Positions 16,419-25,427 are shown, numbered from the stretch's first letter. The stretch: DNA of 64,000 nucleotides from an uncultured Craurococcus sp. (GCA_902805545.1 CADCTD010000093.1:62001-126000), one strand, 5' to 3'. Made by a program: numbers and translations. Notes: a model not told the origin generated them from the sequence alone.

Positions 16419-17000
16419 ATGATGGACGGCACATCCTACCCTGCCCACTCCGATGCCCGCACCCGCATCCTCGATGCGGCCGAGAGCCTCGTCCGCGCCA
16501 AGGGCGTCGCCGGCCTCACCCTGGAGGCCGCCGCCCGCCTCGCCGGCGTCTCGAAGGGCGGGCTGCTCTACCATTTCGCCTCGAAGGAGGCTTTGCTGAC
16601 CGGCCTCATCGCCCGCATGGCCGAGTTCATCACCGAGGATTTCGCCCTCGGAGTCGCCGCCCAGCCGGAGGGGCCGGGCCGCGTCGCCCGCGCCGTGCTG
16701 GCCTGGGGATTCGGCCAGACGGCAGAGGCGATGAACGAGCGCTGCGACCGCGCCGCCGCCGTCTTCCTCGCCACCTTCCACCATGACCCGGCCCTGCTGG
16801 ACCCGGTGCGCGCCGTCATCGCCGACATGCGCCGGCGTGTCGCCGAGGACGGCCTGCCGCCCGGCATCGGCGGCGTGGTGATGGCGGCAGGGGACGGGCT
16901 GTTCATGGCCCGGATCTTCGGCATGTACAATCCGACGCCCGCGGAGATGGATGCCATGCACGTCACCCTCTCGCGCCTGATCGAGGAGGCCACGCCATGA
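16419..17000 (+). CDS. TetR/AcrR-family regulator of the exporter operon
   Basis: 193 residues from the ATG at 16419 (16422 equally possible). The HTH region reads TRILDAAESLVRAKG...TLEAAARLAGVSKGGLLYHFASKEAL, classic TetR. The remainder is a ligand-binding helical domain (FHHDPALLDPVRAVIADMRRR). It begins 9 nt after the palindromic operator and lacks a ribosome site, so the mRNA may be leaderless. Its stop overlaps the next ATG (ATGA at 16997), so the regulator is first gene of the exporter operon and probably represses it until an exported compound binds. Confidence 0.92.
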   Translation: MMDGTSYPAHSDARTRILDAAESLVRAKGVAGLTLEAAARLAGVSKGGLLYHFASKEALLTGLIARMAEFITEDFALGVAAQPEGPGRVARAVLAWGFGQTAEAMNERCDRAAAVFLATFHHDPALLDPVRAVIADMRRRVAEDGLPPGIGGVVMAAGDGLFMARIFGMYNPTPAEMDAMHVTLSRLIEEATP

Positions 17001-17212
17001 GGCTGTCCACCGCGCTCGCGGGTGCGATCCTCACCATGCTCGCTGCCGGCGCCGCAGCGGGGACGCAGTTCCACCCGGCCATGCCAAGCCTCTTCGGCCT
17101 GATCGGCGATTGCCTCAGCGGCGACCTGCCGGACAGCGCGCTGCTGGCCTTCGACGTGCTCGACGAGGCCGAATTTCTGACCCTGCTCGACCCCGAGGCG
17201 CCCGCGCCGTGA
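16997..17212 (+). CDS. Small exported protein of unknown function
   Basis: 71 residues. The first 22 form a signal peptide (MRLSTALAGAILTMLAAGAAAG), leaving a mature chain of about 49 residues, acidic at the end (DVLDEAEFLTLLDPEAPAP). No family recognised. It is coupled on both sides: ATGA with the TetR stop and GTGA with the membrane-fusion gene. Such strict coupling suggests it works with the exporter, for example as a periplasmic accessory. Confidence 0.6.
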   Translation: MRLSTALAGAILTMLAAGAAAGTQFHPAMPSLFGLIGDCLSGDLPDSALLAFDVLDEAEFLTLLDPEAPAP

Positions 17213-18249
17213 GCCGCCGCGCTACCCTTCTTGGCCTGCTGGTTGTCGCCTTCGCCGGGGCCGGCTTCGCCTGGGTCAGCTTCGCCGCGCGCGAGGCCGC
17301 CCCGGTCTCTCCCGCCGAGGCCGCGCCCCTGCCGCCCCCCGGCGTCGGTGCCCTCGGCCGCGTCGAGCCCGCCAGCCGCATCCGCCGGCTCAACCCGCCG
17401 GGCGGCATGGCCGTCACCCGGCTCGACCGCCTGCTGGTGGCCGAGGGCGAGCGGGTCGAGGCCGGCCAGCTCATCGCCGAATTCGGCGACGTCGCGCAGA
17501 AGGACGCCGCCATCGCCCAGGCCGAGGCGCAGCTCGCCCAGACCCGTGCCGAGCTCGCCCGCATCCGCGCCGCCGGACGGCCGGAGGAGATCGCCGCCCA
17601 GCGCGCCCGCATCGACGCCCTCCGCTACGCCGAATCGAGCGCCCGCCGCGATGCCGAGCGGGCCGAGGCGCTTGTCCCCTCCGGCGCTGGCGGCGCCGCC
17701 ACCGCCGAGCGCGCCCGCTTCGCCGCCGCCCGCGCCGCCGCCGAGCGCGCCGAGGCGGATGCGACGCTGCAGCGCCTCCTCGTCCCCCGCCCGGAGGACC
17801 TGGCCGTCGCCGAATCCGAGGTGATGGCCGCCGAGGCCGCCCTCGCCAAGGCCCGGGCGGATGCCACCCTCTCCCGCGTCACCGCCCCCATCGCCGGGAC
17901 CATCCTCAAGATCTATGCCCGCCCGGGCGACCAGGTGGGCAACGACGGGCTGCTCGACATGGCGGACCTCACCCGGCTCGACGTCGTCGCCGATGTCTAT
18001 GAGACGGATGTGCCCCGCCTGCGCCAGGGCGCCCCGGCCGATGTCATCGTCCCCGGCGACCCGCGCCGCTACCCCGCGGAGTTGCGCGAGATCGGCTGGC
18101 TGGTCCGCCGCACCACCCAGGCAGGGACGGACCCGGTGGCGGCGGTCGATGCCCGCACCGTCGAGGTCCGCCTCACCCTCTCGCCCGAGGGCCGCGCCGC
18201 GCTCGAGCGCCGCGCCGGCATGCAGGTGCAGGTCTCCATCCAGCCATGA
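17209..18249 (+). CDS. DevB-like HlyD-family membrane fusion protein
   Basis: 346 residues from GTG 17209 in a GTGA overlap. One N-terminal membrane anchor (LLGLLVVAFAGAGFAWV), then the lipoyl-type half ALGRVEPASRIRRL...VAEGERVEAGQLIAEF, a long Ala/Glu/Arg-rich coiled coil (about residues 100-215) and the return half RVTAPIAGTILKIYARPGDQVG. DevB proteins link an ABC transporter (DevC-DevA) to an outer-membrane TolC channel; in cyanobacteria they export glycolipids. A TolC gene is not in the window. Confidence 0.9.
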   Translation: MSRRATLLGLLVVAFAGAGFAWVSFAAREAAPVSPAEAAPLPPPGVGALGRVEPASRIRRLNPPGGMAVTRLDRLLVAEGERVEAGQLIAEFGDVAQKDAAIAQAEAQLAQTRAELARIRAAGRPEEIAAQRARIDALRYAESSARRDAERAEALVPSGAGGAATAERARFAAARAAAERAEADATLQRLLVPRPEDLAVAESEVMAAEAALAKARADATLSRVTAPIAGTILKIYARPGDQVGNDGLLDMADLTRLDVVADVYETDVPRLRQGAPADVIVPGDPRRYPAELREIGWLVRRTTQAGTDPVAAVDARTVEVRLTLSPEGRAALERRAGMQVQVSIQP

Positions 18250-19532
18250 ACGCCATCCCCCGTACCGCGCCGGCGGCCGAAGCCAGGCTGCTGCCCTGGG
18301 CACCGGAGCTTACCGGCGATGCCGCGGCCCCCGCGCCCCCGCCGCCGCCATCGCGTGGCGGCTCGCCGCTCGCCGGACTCTGGCTCCCGCTCCGCCTCGC
18401 CTGGCGGCAGCTCCGCGCCGAGCGCGCCCGGCTCGCCTCCGCCATCGCCGGCGTGCTCTTCGCCTGCGTGCTGGTCTTCATGCAGCTCGGCTTCCGCTCC
18501 GCCCTGTTCGACAGCGCGACCGCCCTGCTGGCCGCGATGCGGGCTGACATCTTCCTCATGCACCCGCTGACCACGGTGAGCTTCAAGCCGGAGATGCTGC
18601 CGCGCATCCGTGCCAGCCAGGCCATGGCGCTGCCCGAGGTGCAGGCCGCCGTGCCCGTCTACCTGGCCCAGGCGACCTGGCGGAACCCGGAAAGCGGCAC
18701 CCGCCGCGCCGTGCAGCTTGTCGGCTTCGACACCGAATCCGGCGTGATGGACTTCCCCGGCCTCGCCCCGCTGGTCGAGACGTTGAAGCGCCCCGACACC
18801 ATCGCCTTCGACCGCCGCTCCCGCCCCGAATTCGGCGATGTCACCCGGCTGCTGGCCGAGCGCGGCCCCTTCGAGGTCCAGGTCGGCAACCGGCAGATGG
18901 AGATCGCCGGCCTGGTCGAGATCGGCCCCTCCTTCGGCGCCGACGGCAACATCGTGATGTCGGAGGTGAATTTCCGCCGCGTGGTGAAGGAGCGCCTGCC
19001 GAGCCAGGTCGACCTCGTCGCCATCAAGCTCCGCCCGGGCGCCGACCGCGAGGCCGCCATGGCCCGGCTCCGCGCCCTGCTGCCGGCCGATGTCATGGTG
19101 ATGAGCCAGCCCGAGCTCGTCGCCCATGAGCGCAATTACTGGGAGACGGCGACGCCGATCGGCTTCATCTTCGCCTTCGGCAGCCTGATGGGCCTCGTCG
19201 TCGGCATGGTGATCGTCTACCAGATCCTCTTCAGCGACATCGCCAGCCACCTGCGCGAATACGCGACGCTGAAGGCCATCGGCTATTCCAACGGCTTCCT
19301 CCGCCGCGCCGTGCTCTCGGCGGCGCTGATCCTCGCCGTGTTCGGCTTCCTGCCCGGCCTCGCCCTCTCGACCCTGCTCTACGACGTGGTGGGGAAGGGG
19401 ACCTTCCTGCCGCTCGAGATGGACCTGTCGCGCGCACTCAGCGTCTTCGCCATGATCTTCACCATGTGCGGCGTGGCCGGCTTGCTCGCCATGCGCAAGC
19501 TCCGCGACGCCAACCCGGCCGACATGTTCTGA
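18246..19532 (+). CDS. DevC-like ABC exporter permease
   Basis: 428 residues, overlapping the previous gene by 4 bases. After a Pro/Ala-rich N-terminus comes LRLAWRQLRAERARLASAIAGVLFACVLVFMQLGF (first membrane helix), a periplasmic domain of about 180 residues, and three more helices in the C-terminal third (IGFIFAFGSLMGLVVGMVIVY..., LSAALILAVFGFLPGL, VFAMIFTMCGVAGLL). This FtsX/MacB-like four-helix layout, and the ending LRDANPADMF, are typical of DevC. Confidence 0.92.
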   Translation: MNAIPRTAPAAEARLLPWAPELTGDAAAPAPPPPPSRGGSPLAGLWLPLRLAWRQLRAERARLASAIAGVLFACVLVFMQLGFRSALFDSATALLAAMRADIFLMHPLTTVSFKPEMLPRIRASQAMALPEVQAAVPVYLAQATWRNPESGTRRAVQLVGFDTESGVMDFPGLAPLVETLKRPDTIAFDRRSRPEFGDVTRLLAERGPFEVQVGNRQMEIAGLVEIGPSFGADGNIVMSEVNFRRVVKERLPSQVDLVAIKLRPGADREAAMARLRALLPADVMVMSQPELVAHERNYWETATPIGFIFAFGSLMGLVVGMVIVYQILFSDIASHLREYATLKAIGYSNGFLRRAVLSAALILAVFGFLPGLALSTLLYDVVGKGTFLPLEMDLSRALSVFAMIFTMCGVAGLLAMRKLRDANPADMF

Positions 19533-20236
19533 TGACCACCCCGGTTGCCCTCCGCGACGTCACCTACGCCTACGGCACCGGCGATCTTGCGCGCCCGGTG
19601 CTGCGCGATGTCGACCTCAGCGTCGCCCCCGGCGAGGTTGTGCTGCTCACCGGCCCCTCCGGCAGCGGCAAGACGACGCTGCTGACGCTGATCGGCGCGC
19701 TCCGCGCCCTGCAGACGGGCAGCGCCACCGTCCTCGGCCAGGAGCTCGCCGGCGCCACGGAGCGGCAGCGCACGGCGCTCCGGCGCCGCATCGGCTTCAT
19801 CTTCCAGCAGCACAACCTGCTCGGCTTCCTCACCGCCCGGCAGAATGTGGCGATGGCCCTCGAGCTCGACCCGGCGACCAACGAGCGCGACCGCCTCGCC
19901 CGCGCCGGGGAGATGCTCGCCGCCGTCGGCCTGGCCGAGAAATGCGAGAGCCGGCCGGACCAGCTCTCCGGCGGCCAGCGCCAGCGCGTCGCCGTTGCCC
20001 GGGCGCTCGCGGGCCAGCCCGGCCTCATCCTCGCGGACGAGCCGACCGCCGCCCTCGACAAGCAGTCCGGCGGCGATGTCGTTCGCTTGTTGCGCGACCT
20101 CGCCCGCCGCCGTGGCGTGCCGATCCTGATGGTGACGCATGATCCGCGCATCCTCGACATCGCCGACCGCATCGTCGCGATGGAAGATGGGCGCATCCTG
20201 CCTGCAACCGAGGCAGAGCCGGCCTCGGCCCCCTGA
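19532..20236 (+). CDS. DevA-like ABC exporter ATP-binding protein
   Basis: 234 residues; ATG 19532 overlaps the permease stop (TGATG). Walker A is GPSGSGKTTL, the signature LSGGQRQRVAVARAL, Walker B LILADEPTAALD, with the H-loop MVTHDPR. GFIFQQHNLLGFLTARQNV is the Q-loop region common to DevA/LolD-type ATPases. Last gene of the five-gene TetR-small protein-DevB-DevC-DevA operon. Confidence 0.94.
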   Translation: MTTPVALRDVTYAYGTGDLARPVLRDVDLSVAPGEVVLLTGPSGSGKTTLLTLIGALRALQTGSATVLGQELAGATERQRTALRRRIGFIFQQHNLLGFLTARQNVAMALELDPATNERDRLARAGEMLAAVGLAEKCESRPDQLSGGQRQRVAVARALAGQPGLILADEPTAALDKQSGGDVVRLLRDLARRRGVPILMVTHDPRILDIADRIVAMEDGRILPATEAEPASAP

Positions 20237-20567
20237 TCCGCCGGCTGATTCGCGTCGACACGACGGAGCCGCAGCCGCGACGATCCTTGCCAGCATCGGA
20301 CAGGACAGGCCGAAGATTCCGCTGAAACGGGGCATCATTGCCGCGGCGGCGCTCGCTTGCGCCTTCGCCACCACCGCCCACGCCCAGCAGGCGCTGGAGG
20401 CGATCAGGTCCCGCGGCCGGTTGGCCTGCGGCAGCAGGCAGCGCAGCACCTCGCCTTCGACCGGGCGCCGATGCGCGCTCGCGTCACCGAGGCTGACCCT
20501 GCCGGCCGCGACATCCCGTCGCGCCCAACCTCGGCCTGGCCGCCGGCGCGGCGCTCCACCATCGCCG
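20237..20567 (+). pseudogene. Decayed N-terminus of an AapJ-type amino-acid-binding protein
   Basis: From about 20319 the plus strand reads LKRGIIAAAALACAFATTAHA, a good signal peptide, followed by QQALEAIRSRGRLACG, which matches the mature start of general L-amino acid-binding proteins (TLDAIRARGxLxCG). The reading then loses all similarity at about 20435. There is no standard start codon and no rest of the gene; the remaining bases to rdgB hold nothing recognisable. I infer a relic of an ABC amino acid transporter gene. No permease genes are nearby. Confidence 0.6.
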
Positions 20568-21176
20568 CTAGCCTCCGAGGCAGGCCTCCCGCAGCAGCGC
20601 GAAGGCTCGCGCCCGGTGGCTGATCGCGTGCTTCGCCGCCGGCTCCATCTCGCCGAAACTCTCCCTCCCGCCCTCGGGGACGAACATCGGATCGTAGCCG
20701 AAGCCCCGGTCGCCGCGCGGCGGATGCACCCAGGTGCCATGCACTTCGCCGAGGTAGCCTTCCGTGTGCCCGTCCGGCCAGGCAAGGACGAGCGCGCAGG
20801 AGAACCAGGCATGCCGGTCCGGGAAGGGTCCCGCCAGCGCCGCCACCTTCGCCATGGCCATGGCATAGTCCCGCCTGCCGTCCGGCAGCTCCGCCCAGTC
20901 GGCGGTCCGGACGCCCGGATCGCCGCCGAGCGAAGCGACGGAGAAGCCGCTGTCATCGGCCAGCGCCGGCAGGCCCGTCGCCCGCGCCGCCGCCTGCGCC
21001 TTGATCCGCGCATTGCCGAGGAAGCTGTCCTCGGTCTCCTCCGGCACCGGCAGGCCGAGCGCGCCGGCCGAGAGCACCTCCATCCCGAAGGGCTCCAGCA
21101 AATCGGCGACCTCGCGCCGCTTGCCCTCGTTATGAGTGGCGATGACGAGGCGCCCGCGCTCGAGCCGCCTAGCCAA
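20568..21176 (-). CDS. rdgB: Non-canonical purine NTP pyrophosphatase (RdgB/HAM1)
   Basis: 202 residues. Hydrolyses dITP, ITP and XTP to monophosphates, keeping deaminated purines out of DNA. Motifs: [11 protein letters not shown] at the N-terminus, [13 protein letters not shown] and [10 protein letters not shown], then [11 protein letters not shown] at the end. The start is taken as TTG 21176, overlapping the rph stop TAG (21169-21171); an ATG at 21212 would add 12 residues inside rph. The rph-rdgB order is common in alphaproteobacteria. Confidence 0.93.
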   Translation of the reverse strand: MARRLERGRLVIATHNEGKRREVADLLEPFGMEVLSAGALGLPVPEETEDSFLGNARIKAQAAARATGLPALADDSGFSVASLGGDPGVRTADWAELPDGRRDYAMAMAKVAALAGPFPDRHAWFSCALVLAWPDGHTEGYLGEVHGTWVHPPRGDRGFGYDPMFVPEGGRESFGEMEPAAKHAISHRARAFALLREACLGG

Positions 21177-21891
21177 TGCCGACGGCCGCCCGCTGCCGCT
21201 TGAACAGCTCATCCGTGCCCAGCCGCGCCAGCTTCAGCAGCGCCAGCAGCTCCGCCTCGGAGAAGGGCTCGCCCTCCGCCGTTCCCTGCACCTCGACAAG
21301 GCCGCCCTTGCCGGTGAGGACGAAATTGGCATCCGTCTGCGCCTTGCTGTCCTCGTCATAGTCGAGGTCGAGCACCGGCGCGCCCTGCCAGATCCCGCAG
21401 GAGACGGCCGCCACCTGGTCCCGCAGCGGCACGGTGCCGAGGACGTTCATCTTCATGCAGTGCCGGAAGGCAAGGTGCAGCGCCACCCAGGCCCCGGTGA
21501 TGCTGGCGCAGCGCGTCCCGCCATCCGCCGTCAGCACGTCGCAGTCGACGGTGATGGACATCTCGCCCATCGCCTTGAGGTCGGTGACGGCGCGGAGGCT
21601 GCGGCCGATCAGCCGCTGGATCTCCTGCGTGCGGCCGGACTGCTTGCCGCGGGCTGCCTCGCGGTCGGAGCGGGTATGGGTCGCCCGCGGCAGCATGCCG
21701 TACTCCGCCGTCACCCAGCCCTGGCCGGTGCCGCGCAGGAAGGGCGGCACCCGGCTCTCGACGCTCGCGGTGCAGAGCACTTCCGTGTTGCCCATGCGGA
21801 TGCGGCAGGAACCCTCGGCATGCCGGGCGACGCCGGGCTCGAGGACGACGGAGCGCAGCGCATCGGCCACGCGACCAGAGGGACGGTTCAT
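21169..21891 (-). CDS. rph: Ribonuclease PH
   Basis: 240 residues. Phosphorolytic 3'-5' exoribonuclease that trims tRNA precursors. Family blocks: [28 protein letters not shown] followed by [30 protein letters not shown] and the [19 protein letters not shown] segment. Full length (E. coli enzyme is 238). It is followed by overlapping rdgB. Confidence 0.96.
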   Translation of the reverse strand: MNRPSGRVADALRSVVLEPGVARHAEGSCRIRMGNTEVLCTASVESRVPPFLRGTGQGWVTAEYGMLPRATHTRSDREAARGKQSGRTQEIQRLIGRSLRAVTDLKAMGEMSITVDCDVLTADGGTRCASITGAWVALHLAFRHCMKMNVLGTVPLRDQVAAVSCGIWQGAPVLDLDYDEDSKAQTDANFVLTGKGGLVEVQGTAEGEPFSEAELLALLKLARLGTDELFKRQRAAVGIG

Positions 21892-22037
21892 TCGCGCGGG
21901 GTAGCACCGGCGCGCAGGGAAGGCGAGGGGGCGCCAGACCGTGACCCGCGATGACCGGGTCGCGGCTCATGGTCCGGCATGGTGTCCGCGCGCGTGGTTC
22001 ACGCCTCCGGCCGTTCCGGCCCCCGGCGATTGCGCTC

Positions 22038-22043
22038 TATGCT
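22038..22043 (+). promoter_or_regulatory. Putative -10 box before the GNAT gene
   Basis: TATGCT lies 7 nt before the ATG at 22051, with no Shine-Dalgarno between. It fits the TAnnnT pattern described in findings. Inference from position only. Confidence 0.3.
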
Positions 22044-22050
22044 CGGCGCC

Positions 22051-22632
22051 ATGCCAGAGCTTGTTCTCCTCCGCCCCGCCTCCGCCTTGCTCGACAGCTA
22101 CCGCGCGGCACTCGAGGCCGGCTGGTCGCCGCACAACCTGCGCGGCGCGGCGGTGGCGGCCGAGCACCTGGCTGCCATCGCCGCCGACCCGGAGGGCTTC
22201 CTTGCCAGCCTCGAGCAGCCGCCCGGCCGGGCCGGGACCGTCCACCTGCCCGATGGCAGCCGCGTCCCGCGCCTGCCCGGCTTCACCCGCTGGCTGTCCG
22301 ACGGCGAGTTCTGCGGCGCCATCCATTTCCGTTGGCAGCCGGGGACGGAGGCCCTGCCGCCCCACGTGCTCGGCCATGTCGGCTACACCGTCGTCCCTTG
22401 GAAGCGCGGCCGCGGCCTCGCCCGCCGCGCCCTGGCCCTGCTCCTGCCCGAGGCCCGCGCCCGCGGCCTCCGCCATGTGGAGCTGACGACGGACCCCGGG
22501 AACCTCGCCTCCCAGCGCGTCATCCTCGCCTGCGGCGGGCAGTTCGTGGAGCGCTTCCGCGCCCCGGCCGCCTATGGCGCGGCGGAGGAGCTGCGCTTCC
22601 GCATCCCCCTCCCGCCGGAGCCCGCCGCATGA
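22051..22632 (+). CDS. GNAT-family N-acetyltransferase
   Basis: 193 residues. The acetyl-CoA-binding block reads GHVGYTVVPWKRGRGLARRALALLLPEARARGL, with R/Q-x-x-G-x-G/A present as RGRGLA, then VELTTDPGNLASQRVILACGG, the usual beta5-alpha4 region (N-x-x-S). The target is unknown. ATG 22051 begins MPELVLLRPAS; an in-frame ATG 12 bases earlier is possible. The stop overlaps the VOC gene start. Confidence 0.88.
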   Translation: MPELVLLRPASALLDSYRAALEAGWSPHNLRGAAVAAEHLAAIAADPEGFLASLEQPPGRAGTVHLPDGSRVPRLPGFTRWLSDGEFCGAIHFRWQPGTEALPPHVLGHVGYTVVPWKRGRGLARRALALLLPEARARGLRHVELTTDPGNLASQRVILACGGQFVERFRAPAAYGAAEELRFRIPLPPEPAA

Positions 22633-23036
22633 CGGACCGAAGCCCCATGCCCCGCTTCCGCTTCGACCACATCCACCTTCGCGCCCGCGAGCCGGAGGCC
22701 ATGATGCGCTTCTTCACCTCGCTCTTCGGCGCCACCGCCAGGCCGGCGGGGCGGCCCGGCCGCTGGATCCTCGGCCTCGACGGCCAGACCCTCCTCATCG
22801 GCCCGCCCAATGCGGACCACCCGCCCGCGCCCGGCCCGGACTTTCCCTATTGCGGCCTCGAGCATATCGGCCTCGCCGTCGCCGACATGGATGCCGCCAT
22901 CGCATGGCTTCGCGCCGCCGGCGCCGACATCCCCGTCGGCCCGCTCACCGCTGGCGGCCTCTGCCTCGCGTTCATCCGCGGGCCGGAGGGCGTGATGGTC
23001 GAGCTGCTGGAGCGCCGCGAGCACGATCCGTCCTAG
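22629..23036 (+). CDS. VOC/glyoxalase-fold family protein
   Basis: 135 residues, ATGA overlap with the GNAT gene. FRFDHIHLRAREPEAMMRFFTSLFG gives the first betaalphabetabetabeta module (metal His in DHIHL), and GLEHIGLAVADMDAAIAWLRAAGADI the second, ending GVMVELLERR with the metal Glu. Members are lyases, dioxygenases or resistance proteins; specific function cannot be told. Co-transcribed with the GNAT enzyme. Confidence 0.87.
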   Translation: MTDRSPMPRFRFDHIHLRAREPEAMMRFFTSLFGATARPAGRPGRWILGLDGQTLLIGPPNADHPPAPGPDFPYCGLEHIGLAVADMDAAIAWLRAAGADIPVGPLTAGGLCLAFIRGPEGVMVELLERREHDPS

Positions 23037-23051
23037 GCCGCCGACGCATCC

Positions 23052-23500
23052 ATGGGGGAAGCCCCGTCGCGCCTCGCCGCCCGACTGGCCCTCACGGCCG
23101 CCATCGCCCTGCCGCTCCCCGCTGCCGCGCAGCAGGAGGTGCGGCACATCGCGGTGACCGCCTCCGGCATGCCGAACAACGGCTCGGAGGGCATGCGCTT
23201 CCTCGGCGTCCCGGTCTTCGAGCCGCTCGTCGACTGAGACCTCACCCAGGCCGACAAGCTGGCCGGTATCCGCTCCTGCCTCGCCACCGCCTGGGCGCCG
23301 GGGGCCGCCGATCCGCGCAAGTAGCGAGACCCGGAGCGTATCCGGGTGGCGTTGCGCAGGGCGCAGGAGCGCCCCGTTGATGCCGCCCCCTGGCTCTACA
23401 TCGTCCACGACCTCGATCGAGGCCGATGACGCTGCGCCTGCGCGGCTTCGTCAGCGCGCAGTCCTGGTACCAGGATCTGGCCCGCATGGACCCGCAATGA
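23052..23500 (+). pseudogene. Collapsed paralog of the adjacent peptide-binding protein
   Basis: 23052-23237 encodes a signal peptide and VRHIAVTASGMPNNGSEGMRFLGVPVFEPLVD, then a stop. It matches the intact neighbour (LRIAMTAADVP...APNNGFEGVRFLGYPSFEGLV). 23330-23500 matches that protein's C-terminus in pieces: PWLYIVHDL, then in another frame LRGFVSAQSWYQDLARMDPQ and a stop (neighbour: VRGFTSAQSWFQDLVTVDLQ). About 400 central codons are missing and frames are broken. It is a tandem duplicate that lost its middle. Confidence 0.85.
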
Positions 23501-23617
23501 CCGCCTGGTGCTCTGGTTTTGGGCAGCGGCGCGCGCCGCTTCCGCAGGGCGCCCGGCCGGCGGCGCTTGCACGCCGCTTGCATCGAGGAGGCGGACCAAT
23601 CCGGGATGGGACCACAT

Positions 23618-25225
23618 ATGAAAAGACTGGGACTGATCGGCGCCGCCGCCCTCGCTGGCTTGCTCCTCGCCTCGCCGGGCGATGCGCAGCAGCCGAAGGT
23701 GCTCCGCATCGCCATGACCGCCGCCGACGTGCCGACCACGAGCGGCGCGCCGAACAACGGCTTCGAGGGCGTGCGCTTCCTCGGCTACCCCTCCTTCGAG
23801 GGGCTGGTGCTCTGGGACCTCTCCCGCGCCGACCAGCCGGCAACGCTTCGCCCCGGCCTCGCCGAGCGCTACGAGCAGGACCCGGCGGACCCGAAGACCT
23901 GGGTCTTCCACCTCCGCCGCGGGGTGAGGTTCCATGACGGCACCGCCTTCACCGCGGACAGCGTGATCTGGACGCTCGACCGCTTCTGGAAGAACGACAG
24001 CCCGCAATTCGACCCGGCCGGCAGCGGGATCGCCCGTGCCCGCATCCCGATCCTCGCCAGCTACCGCAAGATCGACGACTTCACCGTCTCCATCACCACC
24101 ACGCGGGTCGCCAGCTACTTCCCCTACATGGCGGTCTACATCCTGACGATCAGCCCGCAGAGCTGGGAGCAGGGCGGCCGCGACTGGGCCAAGGTCGCCG
24201 CGCTGCCGCCGGCGGGCACCGGGCCCTTCCGCCTCTCCCGCTTCACCCCCCGCGTCTCGGCCGAACTCTCGAAGAACCCCGACTACTGGGACCAGGGCCG
24301 CGTCCCGAAGCTCGACCGCGTGCTGCTGCTGCCGATCCCGGAGGCGAACTCCCGCCTCGCCGCGCTGCGCTCCGGCCAGGTCGACTGGATCGAGGTGCCG
24401 CCGCCGGATGCCATCCCGAGCCTCAGGCAGGCCGGCTTCCAGATCGTCACCAACAGCTACCCGCATGTCTGGCCCTGGTTCTACCAGATGGGCGGCAGCA
24501 CCACGCCATTCCGCGACCTGCGCGTGCGCCAGGGCCTCAACTACTGCGTCGACCGCGCCGGGCTGGTGCAGCTGTTGAACGGAACGGCGGAGCCCTCGAT
24601 CGGCTGGCTGAAGCCCTCCGACCCGCATTTCGGCAGCCCGCAAAACCGCTACGGCTTCGACCCGGCGAAGGGCCGCGCCATGCTCGCCGCGGCCGGCTTC
24701 ACCGCGCAGAACCCGCTGCGCTTCAAGGTGATGATCTCGGCCAGCGGCTCCGGCCAGATGCTGCCGCTGCCGATGAACGAGTTCATGCAGCAGAACTTGA
24801 AGGAGGCCTGCGGCGTCGAGGTCTCCTTCGAGGTGACGGAGTGGAACACGCTGCTGACGGCAGTGCGCAGCGCGCCGGAGGCGCCGGTGCTGAACGGCTC
24901 GGTGTCGGTCAATCCGTCCTCCCCCTCATCCGACCCGGCGGTGGCAGCCCGCTACTTCCTGCAGGCCTTCATCCCGCCGAACGGCTTCAACTGGGGCCAG
25001 TGGAACGACCCGCAATTCGAGGAGGCTTTCGCCGCCCTCGAGAATGCCCGCGACCCGGCGACTTATGCCGCCGCCTATGCCCGCGCGCATGAGCGGCTGG
25101 TCGACAACCCGCCCTGGCTCTACATCGTCCACGACCTGAACCCGCGCGCGATGTCGCGCCGGGTGCGAGGGTTCACGTCAGCGCAGTCCTGGTTCCAGGA
25201 CCTGGTGACGGTGGACCTGCAGTAG
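23618..25225 (+). CDS. ABC transporter substrate-binding protein, family 5 (peptide/nickel type)
   Basis: 535 residues with signal peptide MKRLGLIGAAALAGLLLASPGDAQ. Family 5 features: EGLVLWDLSRADQPATLRPGLAERYE, WVFHLRRGVRFHDGTAFTADSVIWTLDR, the TGPFRLSRFTPRVSAELSKNPDYWDQG block and QGLNYCVDRAGLVQLLNG. It probably binds a peptide or similar solute in the periplasm. ATG 23618 is chosen for the signal peptide; ATG 23606 is in frame. No permease or ATPase gene follows, so it is an orphan. It lies right after its own decayed copy. Confidence 0.92.
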   Translation: MKRLGLIGAAALAGLLLASPGDAQQPKVLRIAMTAADVPTTSGAPNNGFEGVRFLGYPSFEGLVLWDLSRADQPATLRPGLAERYEQDPADPKTWVFHLRRGVRFHDGTAFTADSVIWTLDRFWKNDSPQFDPAGSGIARARIPILASYRKIDDFTVSITTTRVASYFPYMAVYILTISPQSWEQGGRDWAKVAALPPAGTGPFRLSRFTPRVSAELSKNPDYWDQGRVPKLDRVLLLPIPEANSRLAALRSGQVDWIEVPPPDAIPSLRQAGFQIVTNSYPHVWPWFYQMGGSTTPFRDLRVRQGLNYCVDRAGLVQLLNGTAEPSIGWLKPSDPHFGSPQNRYGFDPAKGRAMLAAAGFTAQNPLRFKVMISASGSGQMLPLPMNEFMQQNLKEACGVEVSFEVTEWNTLLTAVRSAPEAPVLNGSVSVNPSSPSSDPAVAARYFLQAFIPPNGFNWGQWNDPQFEEAFAALENARDPATYAAAYARAHERLVDNPPWLYIVHDLNPRAMSRRVRGFTSAQSWFQDLVTVDLQ

Positions 25226-25320
25226 ATCCCCACGACAACGCTGCGCGTTGCCGCGGGGGGCCCGGTCGGCGCCTCCTTCCCAACACCGTCCATCCCTTCC
25301 GTGGCAAAGCCGCGGAAGGG
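25226..25320. repeat. Two-hairpin repeat element, copy A
   Basis: Begins at the base after the SBP stop. The first 35 bases closely match copy B at 27063. Hairpin 1: CAACGC-TGC-GCGTTG (25236-25250). Hairpin 2: 25294-25320, stem CCCTTCCG/CGGAAGGG with an inner GGC/GCC. Hairpin 2 starts 68 bases from the element start in both copies. No T-run follows. Confidence 0.65.
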
Positions 25321-25427
25321 TTCTCCCTGCGGAGCGAGCCTTGTCCACCCTGTCGCGGCGGGCGGATCATGGCGGCGGGAAGGAGCCTTGCCGCCATGAT
25401 CCTGCTGCCGACCAAGGGGTGCCGCGC

